From: Streptomyces hygroscopicus subsp. hygroscopicus
GTDB lineage: Bacteria; Actinomycetota; Actinomycetes; Streptomycetales; Streptomycetaceae
Reading direction: 5' to 3'
DNA length: 64,000 nucleotides
NCBI RefSeq assembly: GCF_030269125.1
Contig: NZ_BSSM01000019.1
Location: 1 to 64,000, forward strand
Part shown: piece by piece, positions 26,340-34,119 of the stretch
How positions within the stretch are numbered: position 1 is the stretch's first letter
Layout of the letters: each line of letters opens with the position of its first letter
Made by a program: the position numbers and the translations under genes
The notes under the pieces: generated by a model
The model's database searches: none
What the model was told of the DNA's origin: nothing
The model's input: only the letters and a program-made list of their open reading frames with translations

Positions 26340-26650
26340 TCCCGGGGCAGCCAGAGCGGCGCCGGGCTCTCCTCGTCCGCCGCGCCCAGCGCCCGCATGT
26401 CGCCGTTGGCCGCGCGCACCAGCAGCCGGCCCATCGCGATCAGGGCGCGCCCGGCGGCGAGTTCGTCGCCGATCTCGGGTATGTCGCGGTCGTACGGGTT
26501 GCGGCGGGCCTCGGCGTGGCTCTCCAGGACGTTGTCCCCGGTGTCCAGGACGATCCGGGCCGTGGTGTCGGGGTCGTGCTCGGACAGGTACAGGTTCAGC
26601 CGCCATTCCTTGACGGCGGGAGGATGGCTGCTGCTGGCGGGTCGGGTCAT
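26336..26650 (-). CDS. DUF1876 (dsRBD-like fold) protein
   Basis: The 104-residue protein MTRPASSSHPP... contains KEWRLNLYLSEHDPDTTARIVLD and an ARRNPYDRDIPEIGDELAAGRAL segment that fit the small actinobacterial DUF1876 family. The ATG at 26650 has GGAGGAGGGAC upstream. It leads a three-gene leftward operon (DUF1876, phosphoribosyltransferase-hydrolase, CapA) with a 4-base overlap to the second gene. The function is unknown; relatives are often near stress or dormancy genes. Confidence 0.8.
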   Translation of the reverse strand: MTRPASSSHPPAVKEWRLNLYLSEHDPDTTARIVLDTGDNVLESHAEARRNPYDRDIPEIGDELAAGRALIAMGRLLVRAANGDMRALGAADEESPAPLWLPRE

Positions 26651-26769
26651 CGTCCGTCCCTCCTCCGGGGTGCCCTCGCGCGGTACCGCACGTGCTGTGC
26701 GTCCGCCCGTTCTCCACTGTGCACCCGCCCGGCGGCGGACGCCCACCCGACTCCCGGCACAATGGGCGC

Positions 26770-27144
26770 ATGAGCACGCGTACCTGCCCCTGCGGACTGC
26801 CGCTGTCCTACGACGCCTGCTGCGGCCGTTTCCACGCGGGCGCCGCGAAGGCGCCGACCGCAGAGCTGCTGATGCGCTCGCGGTACAGCGCGTTCGTCAA
26901 GGGGGACACGGGGTACCTGCTGCGCACCTGGCACCCGCGGACCCGGCCGGAGCGTCTGGACCTCGATCCGCGGACGAGGTGGACCGGTCTGGAGATCCTG
27001 GACGGCACCGACGGTTCGGCCTTCCACAGCACGGGGACGGTGACCTTCCGCGCGTCCTACCGGGGAGGCTCGCTGCACGAGCGCAGCCGGTTCGAGCGGG
27101 TGGACGGGGCGTGGGTGTACGTGGACGGGGACTTCCTGGAGTAG
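26770..27144 (+). CDS. YchJ-family SEC-C motif protein
   Basis: The 124-residue protein has an N-terminal metal-binding motif CPCGLPLSYDACCGRFH (SEC-C-like Cys cluster), RSRYSAFVKGDTGYLLRTWHP, and a C-terminal NTF2-like half ending FERVDGAWVYVDGDF. This is the UPF0225/YchJ family of unknown function. CACAAT (26758-26763) precedes the ATG by 6 bases without a ribosome site, so it is probably leaderless. It is divergent from the DUF1876 operon. Confidence 0.85.
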   Translation: MSTRTCPCGLPLSYDACCGRFHAGAAKAPTAELLMRSRYSAFVKGDTGYLLRTWHPRTRPERLDLDPRTRWTGLEILDGTDGSAFHSTGTVTFRASYRGGSLHERSRFERVDGAWVYVDGDFLE

Positions 27145-27151
27145 GCGCCGG

Positions 27152-27853
27152 CTAGGGCGCCAGGATGTCCAGTTCGTGCAGCGCGCCCACGGTGATCTGC
27201 CGGGTGAGTTCCTCGGCGCGGACCGCGTCCCGGGAGCGGACCGCCTCGGCCACCCGGACGTGCAGGGTGACGGCCTCCGGGTCGGGGTCCTCGAACATCA
27301 CCTCGTGCCGGGTGCGGCCGGTCAGCACCTCGGCCACCACGTCGCCGAGTCGCGCGAACATCTCGTTGCCCGACGCCGTGAGGATGACCCGGTGGAAGGC
27401 GACGTCGTGGAACAGGTACTCCCGCAGCCGGTGGCCGCGTGAGTGGGCGACCATGCCGAGCGCGCACTCGGTGAGTTCGGCGCACTGTTCGGCGGTGGCG
27501 AGCCGCGCCGCGAGGCCCGCCGCGGCGGGTTCGATCGCGGAGCGCAGCACGGTGAGCGAGCGCAGCTGCCGGGGGCGGTCGGCGCCGGCCAGCCGCCAGC
27601 GGATGACCTGCGGGTCGTAGACGTTCCACTCGCACTTGGGGCGGACGGTCACGCCCACCCGTCGGCGGGACTCGACCAGGTGCATGGATTCGAGCACCCG
27701 CACCGCCTCGCGCATCACGGAGCGTGACACCTCGAAGTGCTGGGCGAGTTCGTCGGTGCGCAGGATGCTGCCCGGCGGGTACTCGCCCGCGGTGATCGCG
27801 GGGCCGAGGGAGTCCAGTACGCGGCCGTGCAGCCCCCGGCCCGGTGTGCTCAT
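27152..27853 (-). CDS. gntR: GntR/FadR-type regulator of gluconate genes
   Basis: The 233-residue protein has a GntR winged helix (about 10-75: GEYPPGSILRTDELAQHFEVSR) and an FCD effector domain (about 90-225: RSAIEPAAAGLAARLA, FHRVILTASGNEMFARL). Divergence from gluconate kinase and permease indicates a gluconate (or 6-phosphogluconate) sensor that represses them. TACGCT at 27865-27860 lies 6 bases before the ATG, suggesting a leaderless mRNA. The palindrome GACTTATAAGTC between the divergent genes is the likely operator. Confidence 0.85.
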   Translation of the reverse strand: MSTPGRGLHGRVLDSLGPAITAGEYPPGSILRTDELAQHFEVSRSVMREAVRVLESMHLVESRRRVGVTVRPKCEWNVYDPQVIRWRLAGADRPRQLRSLTVLRSAIEPAAAGLAARLATAEQCAELTECALGMVAHSRGHRLREYLFHDVAFHRVILTASGNEMFARLGDVVAEVLTGRTRHEVMFEDPDPEAVTLHVRVAEAVRSRDAVRAEELTRQITVGALHELDILAP

Positions 27854-27893
27854 GCACTCAGCGTACGGCGTAGGTCACGGAAACAAAAAGTCA

Positions 27894-27905
27894 GACTTAT
27901 AAGTC
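27894..27905. promoter_or_regulatory. Putative GntR operator in the gntR-gntK gap
   Basis: GACTTATAAGTC is a perfect 12-base palindrome in an unusually AT-rich island of the 141-base divergent region. It lies about 40 bases before gntR and 90 before gntK, and could control both. Confidence 0.6.
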
Positions 27906-27994
27906 ACAGACTCTTGAATTCGTCGTACCTAATGGGTTTCAGTGTGGCGACGCCGCCGCGGCGTCGGATGTCGAGGAAGACAGCGAGGCAGTAC

Positions 27995-28519
27995 ATGCGA
28001 ACCCCCCAGGTCGTCGTCGTGATGGGCGTCGCGGGGACGGGCAAGACCACGATCGGTCCCCTGCTCGCCGCGCGGCTGGGCGTCCCGTACGCCGAGGGCG
28101 ACGACTTCCACCCCAAGGCCAACATCGACAAGATGACGGCCGGGATACCGCTCGACGACAGCGACCGCTGGCCCTGGCTGGACGCCATCGGCCACTGGGC
28201 GCACGGGCGGGCGGGGCTCGGCGGGGTGGTCAGCAGTTCGGCGCTGAAGCGGGTGTACCGCGACCGGCTGCGGGCCGTGGCGCCCGGGGTCGTGTTCGTG
28301 CACCTGACGGGCGACCGGAAGCTGATCGAGGACCGGATGGCGCACCGGCAGGGCCACTTCATGCCGACCGCGCTGCTGGACTCCCAGTTCGCCACGCTGC
28401 AGCCCCTGGGGCCGGACGAGGCCGGCGTCGCCGTGGACGTCAGCGGCGATCCCCAGGAGATCACCGAACGCGCCGTCCAGGCGCTGAACGGGCTGTCCGC
28501 CGCATCCGCGCAGCAGTAG
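27995..28519 (+). CDS. gntK: Gluconokinase
   Basis: The 174-residue P-loop kinase has GVAGTGKTT (Walker A, 11-19) and EGDDFHPKANIDKMTAGIPL, the gluconate kinase signature. VVSSSALKRVYRDRLR and GHFMPTALLDSQFATLQ also occur. It makes 6-phosphogluconate from cytosolic gluconate. ATG 27995 is chosen on length and GAGG nearby; an ATG at 27968 would add nine residues. The permease starts 38 bases later, so the two form an operon divergent from gntR. Confidence 0.93.
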   Translation: MRTPQVVVVMGVAGTGKTTIGPLLAARLGVPYAEGDDFHPKANIDKMTAGIPLDDSDRWPWLDAIGHWAHGRAGLGGVVSSSALKRVYRDRLRAVAPGVVFVHLTGDRKLIEDRMAHRQGHFMPTALLDSQFATLQPLGPDEAGVAVDVSGDPQEITERAVQALNGLSAASAQQ

Positions 28520-28557
28520 CGCCTCTCCCCAACTCCCCGTAACCGCAAGGAAACCCC

Positions 28558-29955
28558 GTGACCAGACTCAGCGTCGAGATGCTGGCAGCGGACACCCCTC
28601 CGCCGATCTCCACCGCAGGACACGCCCAGCTGGGCATCGCCGTCCTGGTGGGCATCGCGGTGATCGTCCTGCTCATCACCAAGTTCAAGCTGCACGCCTT
28701 CCTGGCGCTGACCATCGGGTCGCTGGCGCTCGGCGCGGCCGCCGGAGCGCCGCTCGACAAGGTGCTCGTCAGCTTCACCACCGGGCTCGGCGCCACGGTG
28801 GCGAGCGTCGGCGTGCTGATCGCGCTGGGCGCGACACTCGGCAGGCTGCTCGCCGACTCCGGTGGCGCGGACCAGATCGTGGACACGATCCTGGCCAAGG
28901 CCGGGGGCCGGGCGATGCCGTGGGCCATGGTGCTCATCGCCTCCGTGATCGGGCTGCCGATCTTCTTCGAGGTCGGCATCGTGCTGCTGATCCCCGTGGT
29001 GCTGATGGTCGCCAAGCGCGGCAACTACTCCCTGATGCGCATCGGAATCCCGGCGCTCGCCGGCCTGTCCGTGATGCACGGCCTGATCCCGCCGCACCCC
29101 GGCCCGCTGGTCGCGATCTCCGCGCTGCACGCCAACCTGGGCGTCACGCTGGCCCTCGGCATCCTGGTCGCCATCCCGACCGTGATCGTCGGTGGCCCGC
29201 TGTTCTCCAAGGTCGCGGCCCGCTGGGTGGACGTCCCCGCGCCCGAACGGATGCTGCCGCAGCGGCCCTCCGAGGACCTGACGCGCCGTCCGGGCTTCGG
29301 CGCGACGCTCGCCACCATCCTGCTGCCGGTGGCGCTGATGCTGCTCAAGGCGCTGGTGGACATCGTCGTGGACGACCCCGCCGACACCACGCAGCGCGCC
29401 TTCGACGTCATCGGCGCCCCGTTGATCGCCCTGCTCGCCGCCGTGCTCGTCGGCTTCTTCACGCTGGGCCGCCCCGCCGGGTTCAGCAAGGAGCGGCTCC
29501 AGTCGACGGTGGAGAAGGGCCTGATGCCCATCGCCGGCATCCTGCTGATCGTGGGCGCGGGCGGCGGCTTCAAGCAGACGCTGATCGACTGCGGCGTCGG
29601 CCAGATGATCCTGGACGTCTCCAGGAACTGGTCGATCCCCGCGGTGCTGCTGGCCTGGCTGATCGCCGTGGTGATCCGCCTCGCGACCGGCTCGGCGACG
29701 GTGGCCACGGTCTCGGCCGCCGGTCTGGTCGCCCCGCTGGCGGCCGACATGTCGACCACGCACTCGGCTCTGCTGGTCCTCGCGATCGGCGCCGGCTCGC
29801 TCTTCTTCAGCTTCGTCAACGACGCCGGGTTCTGGCTGGTCAAGGAGTACTTCGGGCTCAGCGTCGGACAGACCGTCAAGACGTGGTCGATCATGGAGAC
29901 GATCCTGTCGGTGGTCGGCGGCGCGCTGGTGCTGGTGCTGTCGTTGGTGATCTAG
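28558..29955 (+). CDS. gntP: Gluconate permease, GntP family
   Basis: The 465-residue integral membrane protein has about 12-13 hydrophobic segments. GntP motifs include the GLGATVASVGVLIALGATLG stretch, GLPIFFEVGIVLLIP, HGLIPPHPGPLVAI and FVNDAGFWLVKEYF. It imports gluconate by proton symport. GTG start with AAGGA upstream. It follows gntK in the same operon. Confidence 0.93.
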   Translation: MTRLSVEMLAADTPPPISTAGHAQLGIAVLVGIAVIVLLITKFKLHAFLALTIGSLALGAAAGAPLDKVLVSFTTGLGATVASVGVLIALGATLGRLLADSGGADQIVDTILAKAGGRAMPWAMVLIASVIGLPIFFEVGIVLLIPVVLMVAKRGNYSLMRIGIPALAGLSVMHGLIPPHPGPLVAISALHANLGVTLALGILVAIPTVIVGGPLFSKVAARWVDVPAPERMLPQRPSEDLTRRPGFGATLATILLPVALMLLKALVDIVVDDPADTTQRAFDVIGAPLIALLAAVLVGFFTLGRPAGFSKERLQSTVEKGLMPIAGILLIVGAGGGFKQTLIDCGVGQMILDVSRNWSIPAVLLAWLIAVVIRLATGSATVATVSAAGLVAPLAADMSTTHSALLVLAIGAGSLFFSFVNDAGFWLVKEYFGLSVGQTVKTWSIMETILSVVGGALVLVLSLVI

Positions 29956-29995
29956 CGCCGTACGACGGTGGTCCGGCACCGGTACGACGCCGGCG

Positions 29996-30036
29996 GCCTG
30001 CCCCTCTTCGACCGCCAAGGTCGCGGAGGGGCAGGC
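29996..30036. terminator. Terminator between gntP and the cytochrome b gene
   Basis: GCCTGCCCCTC (29996-30006) pairs perfectly with GAGGGGCAGGC (30026-30036). A nested CGACC/GGTCG stem fills the loop. It lies between convergent stops. Confidence 0.75.
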
Positions 30037-30040
30037 GCGT

Positions 30041-30673
30041 TCACGGCCGGGGCCGCCACAAAGGGTGCTGCCGCTTCGCCCACTCCTCGCTCACCGTCCC
30101 GGTGCGCAGTCCCTTGCGCGCCTCCGGGTCGCCGAGCGCCATGCCGATGTGGCCCGCGAGGACGACGGCGATGGTGAGGGCCAGCCAGTCGTGGACGAAG
30201 GTGGCCGAGGTGCGCCAGACCAGCGGGGCGAGGTGGGTGAACCACATCAGCAGGCCGGTGCCGAGCATGACCAGGGTGGCACCGGCGATCCAGGCGGCGT
30301 AGATCTTCTGCCCGGCGTTGAACTTGCCCGCCGGACGCGCCTGCCGGCGCCGGTCGCGGCGCAGGGCGGCCCACAGCCAGAGCCTGTCGTGCGGGCCGAA
30401 CCGGTTGAGGAAGCGCAGGTCGGCACGGAAGGCGCGGGAGACCAGGCCGAGCAGGACGGGGACGGGCAGGGCGAGCCCGGCGCACTCGTGCACCCGGACG
30501 ACCAGTTCGCGGCGGCCCACCAGGACGGCGAGCTGGGGGATGTAGAGGACGGCCGCGGTCACCACGCAGACGCCCATCAGCGCGGCCGTGGTCCGGTGGA
30601 TCCAGCGTTCGGCCCGGGAGAAGCGGCGGACACGGGCGGCGGGGCGGGCCGGGGTGTCAGCTCGTAGGCTCAT
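30041..30673 (-). CDS. Cytochrome b/b6-type membrane subunit
   Basis: The 210-residue protein has four hydrophobic segments. It starts RRFSRAERWIHRTTAALMG and carries His residues placed for heme b (ERWIHR, VRVHECAG, FVHDWLAL, LAGHIGMALG), as in formate dehydrogenase gamma and related cytochrome b subunits. It overlaps the upstream Mo-enzyme gene by 17 bases and is read with it. It would link that extracytoplasmic enzyme to the quinone pool. The electron donor and acceptor are unknown. Confidence 0.82.
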   Translation of the reverse strand: MSLRADTPARPAARVRRFSRAERWIHRTTAALMGVCVVTAAVLYIPQLAVLVGRRELVVRVHECAGLALPVPVLLGLVSRAFRADLRFLNRFGPHDRLWLWAALRRDRRRQARPAGKFNAGQKIYAAWIAGATLVMLGTGLLMWFTHLAPLVWRTSATFVHDWLALTIAVVLAGHIGMALGDPEARKGLRTGTVSEEWAKRQHPLWRPRP

Positions 30674-31373
30674 CGGTGCGTCCGTTCGAACGGCCGACCC
30701 AGGCGTCGACGTCGTAGCCCAGGTTCTCCCAGTAACCGGGCTTCACCCGGTCGGTGACGGTGATGCCGGAGAGCCACTTGGCGGACTTGTAGAAGTACAT
30801 GGGGGCGACGTAGAGGCGGACGGGTCCGCCGTGGTCGTGGCTGATGTCCTTGTCCTGCATCCGCAGGGCGACCAGGACGTCCGGGCGGCGGGCCTGGTCG
30901 AGGGTGAGGCTCTCGGTGTACGTGCCGTCGAAGCAGGTGAAGCGCAGGGCCCTGGCGGTCGGGCGGACCCCGGCGGCGTCGAGCAGGTCGGCGAGGCGTA
31001 CGCCCTCGAAGGGCGTGCCGGGCACCCGCCACCCGGTGACGCACTGCACGTCCCTGACGAGCCGGGTCTGCGGGAGGGCACGCAGATCGGCCAGGGTGTA
31101 GCCGCGGGGGCGGTCGACCAGGCCGTCGACGGTGAGGCGGTAGTCGGTGGCGTTCTTGTCCGGCACGGAGGCGGCGACGGAGTAGTAGCGAAAGCCGCCG
31201 CCGTTGGGCAGCAGTCCGGTCAGGCCCGTCGGGTCGTTGCCGGAGAGGGCCTCCAGGCCGCGTTGCAGGGCGGGCGCGGCGAGCACGCCGAGGGCGCCCA
31301 GGCCGAGGGTGCCGAGGAAGACGCGGCGGCCGACGGGGGTGCCGTCCCGCTCCTCGGGGGGTTCGGGGTTCAC
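30657..31373 (-). CDS. Sulfite-oxidase-type molybdopterin oxidoreductase, Tat-exported
   Basis: The 238-residue protein has a twin-arginine start (GRRVFLGTLGLGALG), then the sulfite oxidase fold with DVQCVTGWR. C111 in that motif is the expected Mo ligand. SHDHGGPVRLYVAPMYFYKSAKWL and GYWENLGYDVDAWV are family signatures. It should act outside the membrane with molybdopterin, as in the YedY/MsrP group, coupled to the overlapping cytochrome b gene. The substrate is not clear. GTG start. Confidence 0.87.
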   Translation of the reverse strand: MNPEPPEERDGTPVGRRVFLGTLGLGALGVLAAPALQRGLEALSGNDPTGLTGLLPNGGGFRYYSVAASVPDKNATDYRLTVDGLVDRPRGYTLADLRALPQTRLVRDVQCVTGWRVPGTPFEGVRLADLLDAAGVRPTARALRFTCFDGTYTESLTLDQARRPDVLVALRMQDKDISHDHGGPVRLYVAPMYFYKSAKWLSGITVTDRVKPGYWENLGYDVDAWVGRSNGRTDEPTS

Positions 31374-31691
31374 GTCTTCATTCGAGCACCGGACGCGCCG
31401 GGTGACCAGGGAATCGGGGCCGCGGTCAGGCTTTCGTAAGGAATCCGGACGTGCGCGAAGAGGCCCCCGTCAGGAATCCCGGCCGTGCGCGAGGGACCCG
31501 TCAGGAATCCCGGCCGTGCGCGAGGGACCCGTCAGGAATCCCGGCCGTGCGCGAGGAGGCACGCCAGGAACCCCGACCCGCGCGCGAGAAGACCCGCCAG
31601 GAACCCGACCCACGCACGAAAAGACCCGCCAGGAACCCGACCCGCGCACGAGGAACCCGTCGGAATCCCAGGCCGGGCGCGAAGGGGTTCG
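31374..31691. other. Intergenic stretch filled by a tandem repeat array
   Basis: 318 bases lie between the Mo-enzyme start and the stop of the next leftward gene. Apart from about 60 bases next to the Mo-enzyme it is filled by a 31-33 bp degenerate tandem repeat. Apparent ORFs on both strands here are repeats read through and have no family match. Confidence 0.7.
31435..31689. repeat. Eight-unit 31-33 bp tandem repeat
   Basis: Units start with CGTCAGGAATCCCGG or a variant: 31435-31467, 31468-31498, 31499-31529, 31530-31561, 31562-31594, 31595-31626, 31627-31657 and 31658-31689. The second and third units are identical, and the rest drift in two groups (CGTCAGGAATCCCGG and CGCCAGGAACCCG). A ninth partial copy, CGTCAGGAG, supplies the TCA that is the stop codon of the leftward gene at 31692. 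There are no unique spacers, so it is not a CRISPR array. Confidence 0.9.
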
Positions 31692-32678
31692 TCAGGAGGG
31701 CAGTGCCAGGGCGTGCGCGCGGGCGCGGGCCGTGTGGAAGGCGATCCACGGGTCGTGGTGCGGGTAGCACCAGGGCGCCCGGGTGGCGTGGGCGCCGATG
31801 CGGCGGAAGAGGGCGGCGGCCTCGGCGGGGCGGCCCGCGCAGGACAGCGCGTGGGCGAGGTGGTTGAGGTCGATGTGGCGGCGCGGGTGTTCGTCGTGCT
31901 CCCACTCCAGCCACCAGTCGAAGCCGGCCCGCAGGATCCGCCGGGCGCGCGGCCCGGACCAGTGCCCCGAGGCGGCGGGGTCGGCGGGGGCGAGGCCGGT
32001 GGCGGCGAGCACCCGGTAGCGCTCGGCGAGGGCGACGACCGGCAGGACGGCCAGCGGGGAGTCGGCGGGAGCCTCGGCTGCGGCCAGCTCGGCGAGGTCG
32101 TACACCTCGTGGGACTCGAACCGGCCGCCCGCGGGCCGCTCGGCGAGGCGGGAGACGAGGAGATGGTGGGCGTGGTGGTGCTCGGGGTGGCGGCGGCGCA
32201 CCTCGGCGAAGACGTCGAACACCTCGCGCTCGGACCCGAGCAGGCGGGCGAGGCGGAGTAACCCGAGCCAGGGAGTGGGGTCGGCGGGGGCGAGCGCGGC
32301 GGCACGGGCGCAGGCCGCGCGGGCCCGCTCAGGGTCCTCCCGTCCGCGCAGGGCGCGCTGGACGCGGGCGAGGGCGAGCAGCGCGGCGGCGTCCGGGGAG
32401 TCGGGTTCGGCCTGGAGCCAGTCGAAGGCCCAGGCGGCGGCGTACGGCTCCCGGGCGAGCACGGTCAGCCGGTGGCCCCGGCGGTCCCAGTCGTCGCCGG
32501 TGCGCAGCAGCAGGGAGCGGGCGGTGTGGCGGCGGCCCTGGACCAACGCGGCGCGGGCGGCGCGCAGTTCCGCGTCGTCGAGGGCGTCGTCGTAGGCGCC
32601 GGGAGCGGCCTGGACGGGGGCGCCGGAGGGTTCCGTGCGGGCCCGGCGCACGACGAGCAGGGGCGGGAGTGGTGACAC
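31692..32678 (-). CDS. Hypothetical helical-repeat (TPR-like) protein
   Basis: About 328 residues of Ala/Arg/Leu-rich helices contain repeated patterns such as ARAALVQGRRHTARSLLLR, AAALLALARVQRALRGRE and LAHALSCAGRPAEAAALFRR, suggesting TPR-like repeats. The C-terminus is distinctive: RRILRAGFDWWLEWEHDEH and APWCYPHHDPWIAFH. Start GTG 32678 is favoured by GGAAG 8 bases upstream; ATG 32708 is an alternative. I do not recognise a characterised family. Its stop codon lies in the last partial copy of the adjacent tandem repeat. Confidence 0.65.
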   Translation of the reverse strand: MSPLPPLLVVRRARTEPSGAPVQAAPGAYDDALDDAELRAARAALVQGRRHTARSLLLRTGDDWDRRGHRLTVLAREPYAAAWAFDWLQAEPDSPDAAALLALARVQRALRGREDPERARAACARAAALAPADPTPWLGLLRLARLLGSEREVFDVFAEVRRRHPEHHHAHHLLVSRLAERPAGGRFESHEVYDLAELAAAEAPADSPLAVLPVVALAERYRVLAATGLAPADPAASGHWSGPRARRILRAGFDWWLEWEHDEHPRRHIDLNHLAHALSCAGRPAEAAALFRRIGAHATRAPWCYPHHDPWIAFHTARARAHALALPS

Positions 32679-33051
32679 CGCGGGACTTCCTGTTTCTCGG
32701 GCTGCCATCGACCGATCACACACAGCAAACCCGTAGGCCAAGGTTTGCGTCAAGCGGAACGCTGATGTTAATGGGTTCAACTACCGTTCTCCGCAGGGAA
32801 ATTCGGGCATACGGCAGATACGCGGCCGCCTGACGGGCGGAGCCGGAACCGGCTCGGGGCGCGCGACTGTGGCGTACGCCATGGCGCCGCGCCGAGGGAT
32901 GTGTCGTACGCCATGGCGCCCCGCCCCTCGGGTGCCGACCATGGCGGGGCAACCGCCCCTTTCCGGGTTCTTCCGGGGCAATGCCGCCCCGGGAGCGCTA
33001 CAGTCGGCCACTACGCGTCCGTGGTCCGGCCGGATGATCGAGGTACGCAGC
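32679..33051. other. Divergent region upstream of the TPR-like and DMT genes
   Basis: This gap of about 370 bases holds three visible elements. There is a dyad GCAAACC (32725-32731) / GGTTTGC (32742-32748) beside a TTGACG hexamer on the leftward strand (32753-32748). A direct repeat CGTACGCCATGGCGCC occurs at 32873-32888 and 32905-32920. A TACAGT -10-like hexamer lies at 32999-33004 ahead of the DMT gene. No gene is supported inside it. Confidence 0.5.
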
Positions 33052-33948
33052 GTGTCGGTTCTGGTTCTCCTCCTCGCCGTGAGCGCGGCCTGCTGTCTGG
33101 GCCTCGGCTTCGTGCTCCAGCAGAACGCCGCGCAACAGGCGCCGCTGAGCGACTTCCTGTCGTTCCGGCTGCTGCTCGACCTGATGCGGGTGCCGCGCTG
33201 GCTGGGCGGGCTCGGGCTGATGGTGGCCGGCATGGTGCTGGGCGCGGTGGCGCTCGGCAAGGGTGAGATCTCGCTGGTGGAACCGCTGCTCGCGACCAAC
33301 CTGCTGTTCGCGCTCGCGCTGTCCCGGTACCAGACCGGACAGCCGCTGGGGCGCCAGGGTTGGGCCGGGCTGCTGCTGCTCGCGGGCGGGGTCAGCGCGT
33401 TCATCACGGCGGGTGAACCGCGGGCCGGCAGCGCCATCGCCGATCCGCTGCGGCACTGGCTGATCATCGGCCTGATGGTGGGCGCGGCCCTGGCCCTGAC
33501 CACGTACGCCAAGCGCTCCCGGCTGAACTGGGGTCCCGTGCTGCTGGCCCTGGCGGCCGGGCTGTTGTACGGGGTGCAGGACGCGCTGACCCGGGTGAGC
33601 GGCACGCTCTTCGCCGACGGCGGCCTCACGGAGCTGTTCACCAGCTGGCAGCCCTACGGCGTCTTCGCGTGCGGGGCCACCGGACTGGTCCTCGTGCAGA
33701 GCGCGTTCGAGACGGCGCCGCTGCGGATGTCCCTGCCCGCGCTGACCGCGGCCGAGCCGCTCGCCGGGATCCTGTGCGGGGTGGGCTTCCTCGGCGACCG
33801 GCTGCGCACCGACACCGGGGCGCTCGCCTGGGAGGCGGCCGGACTCGCCGCGGTGGTCGCGGGGATCGTGCTCCTCGGGATGCACCCGGCGATGCCGTGC
33901 GGCGCGACGGAGTCGGAACCCCCGGCCCACGAACTCCAGCGCCGCTGA
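33052..33948 (+). CDS. DMT/EamA-family membrane transporter
   Basis: The protein is about 298 residues with roughly ten hydrophobic helices in the two-repeat layout of the drug/metabolite transporter superfamily. Recognisable stretches are GLGFVLQQNAA, SLVEPLLATNLLFALALSR and LPALTAAEPLAGILCGVGFLGD. The substrate is unknown. GTG 33052 is favoured by GAGG 8 bases before it; ATG 33034 lacks a site. TACAGT at 32999 is a possible -10. Confidence 0.82.
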   Translation: MSVLVLLLAVSAACCLGLGFVLQQNAAQQAPLSDFLSFRLLLDLMRVPRWLGGLGLMVAGMVLGAVALGKGEISLVEPLLATNLLFALALSRYQTGQPLGRQGWAGLLLLAGGVSAFITAGEPRAGSAIADPLRHWLIIGLMVGAALALTTYAKRSRLNWGPVLLALAAGLLYGVQDALTRVSGTLFADGGLTELFTSWQPYGVFACGATGLVLVQSAFETAPLRMSLPALTAAEPLAGILCGVGFLGDRLRTDTGALAWEAAGLAAVVAGIVLLGMHPAMPCGATESEPPAHELQRR

Positions 33949-34119
33949 GCCCCCGGCCGTACCGCATCGTCCACGGTACGCGCGCCCTCCACCGACCCGC
34001 GCCCCCACCCCACTCCACCCCACCCCACCAGCACCCTTCGCCAACCCCCGGTCCGCCGCACCCGCAGGGTCCGCCGCACCGCGCCCCTGCCCTGCCCGCC
34101 CCCGTGCTTGGATGAGGGC

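Noticed and set aside
31435..31689. CRISPR-like array
   Set aside because: Units are contiguous with no unique spacers, they drift in sequence, and no cas genes are near.
31485..32261. Open frames reading through the tandem repeat on the + strand
   Set aside because: Low-complexity Arg/Pro-rich products that run antisense into the TPR-like gene, with no ribosome site.
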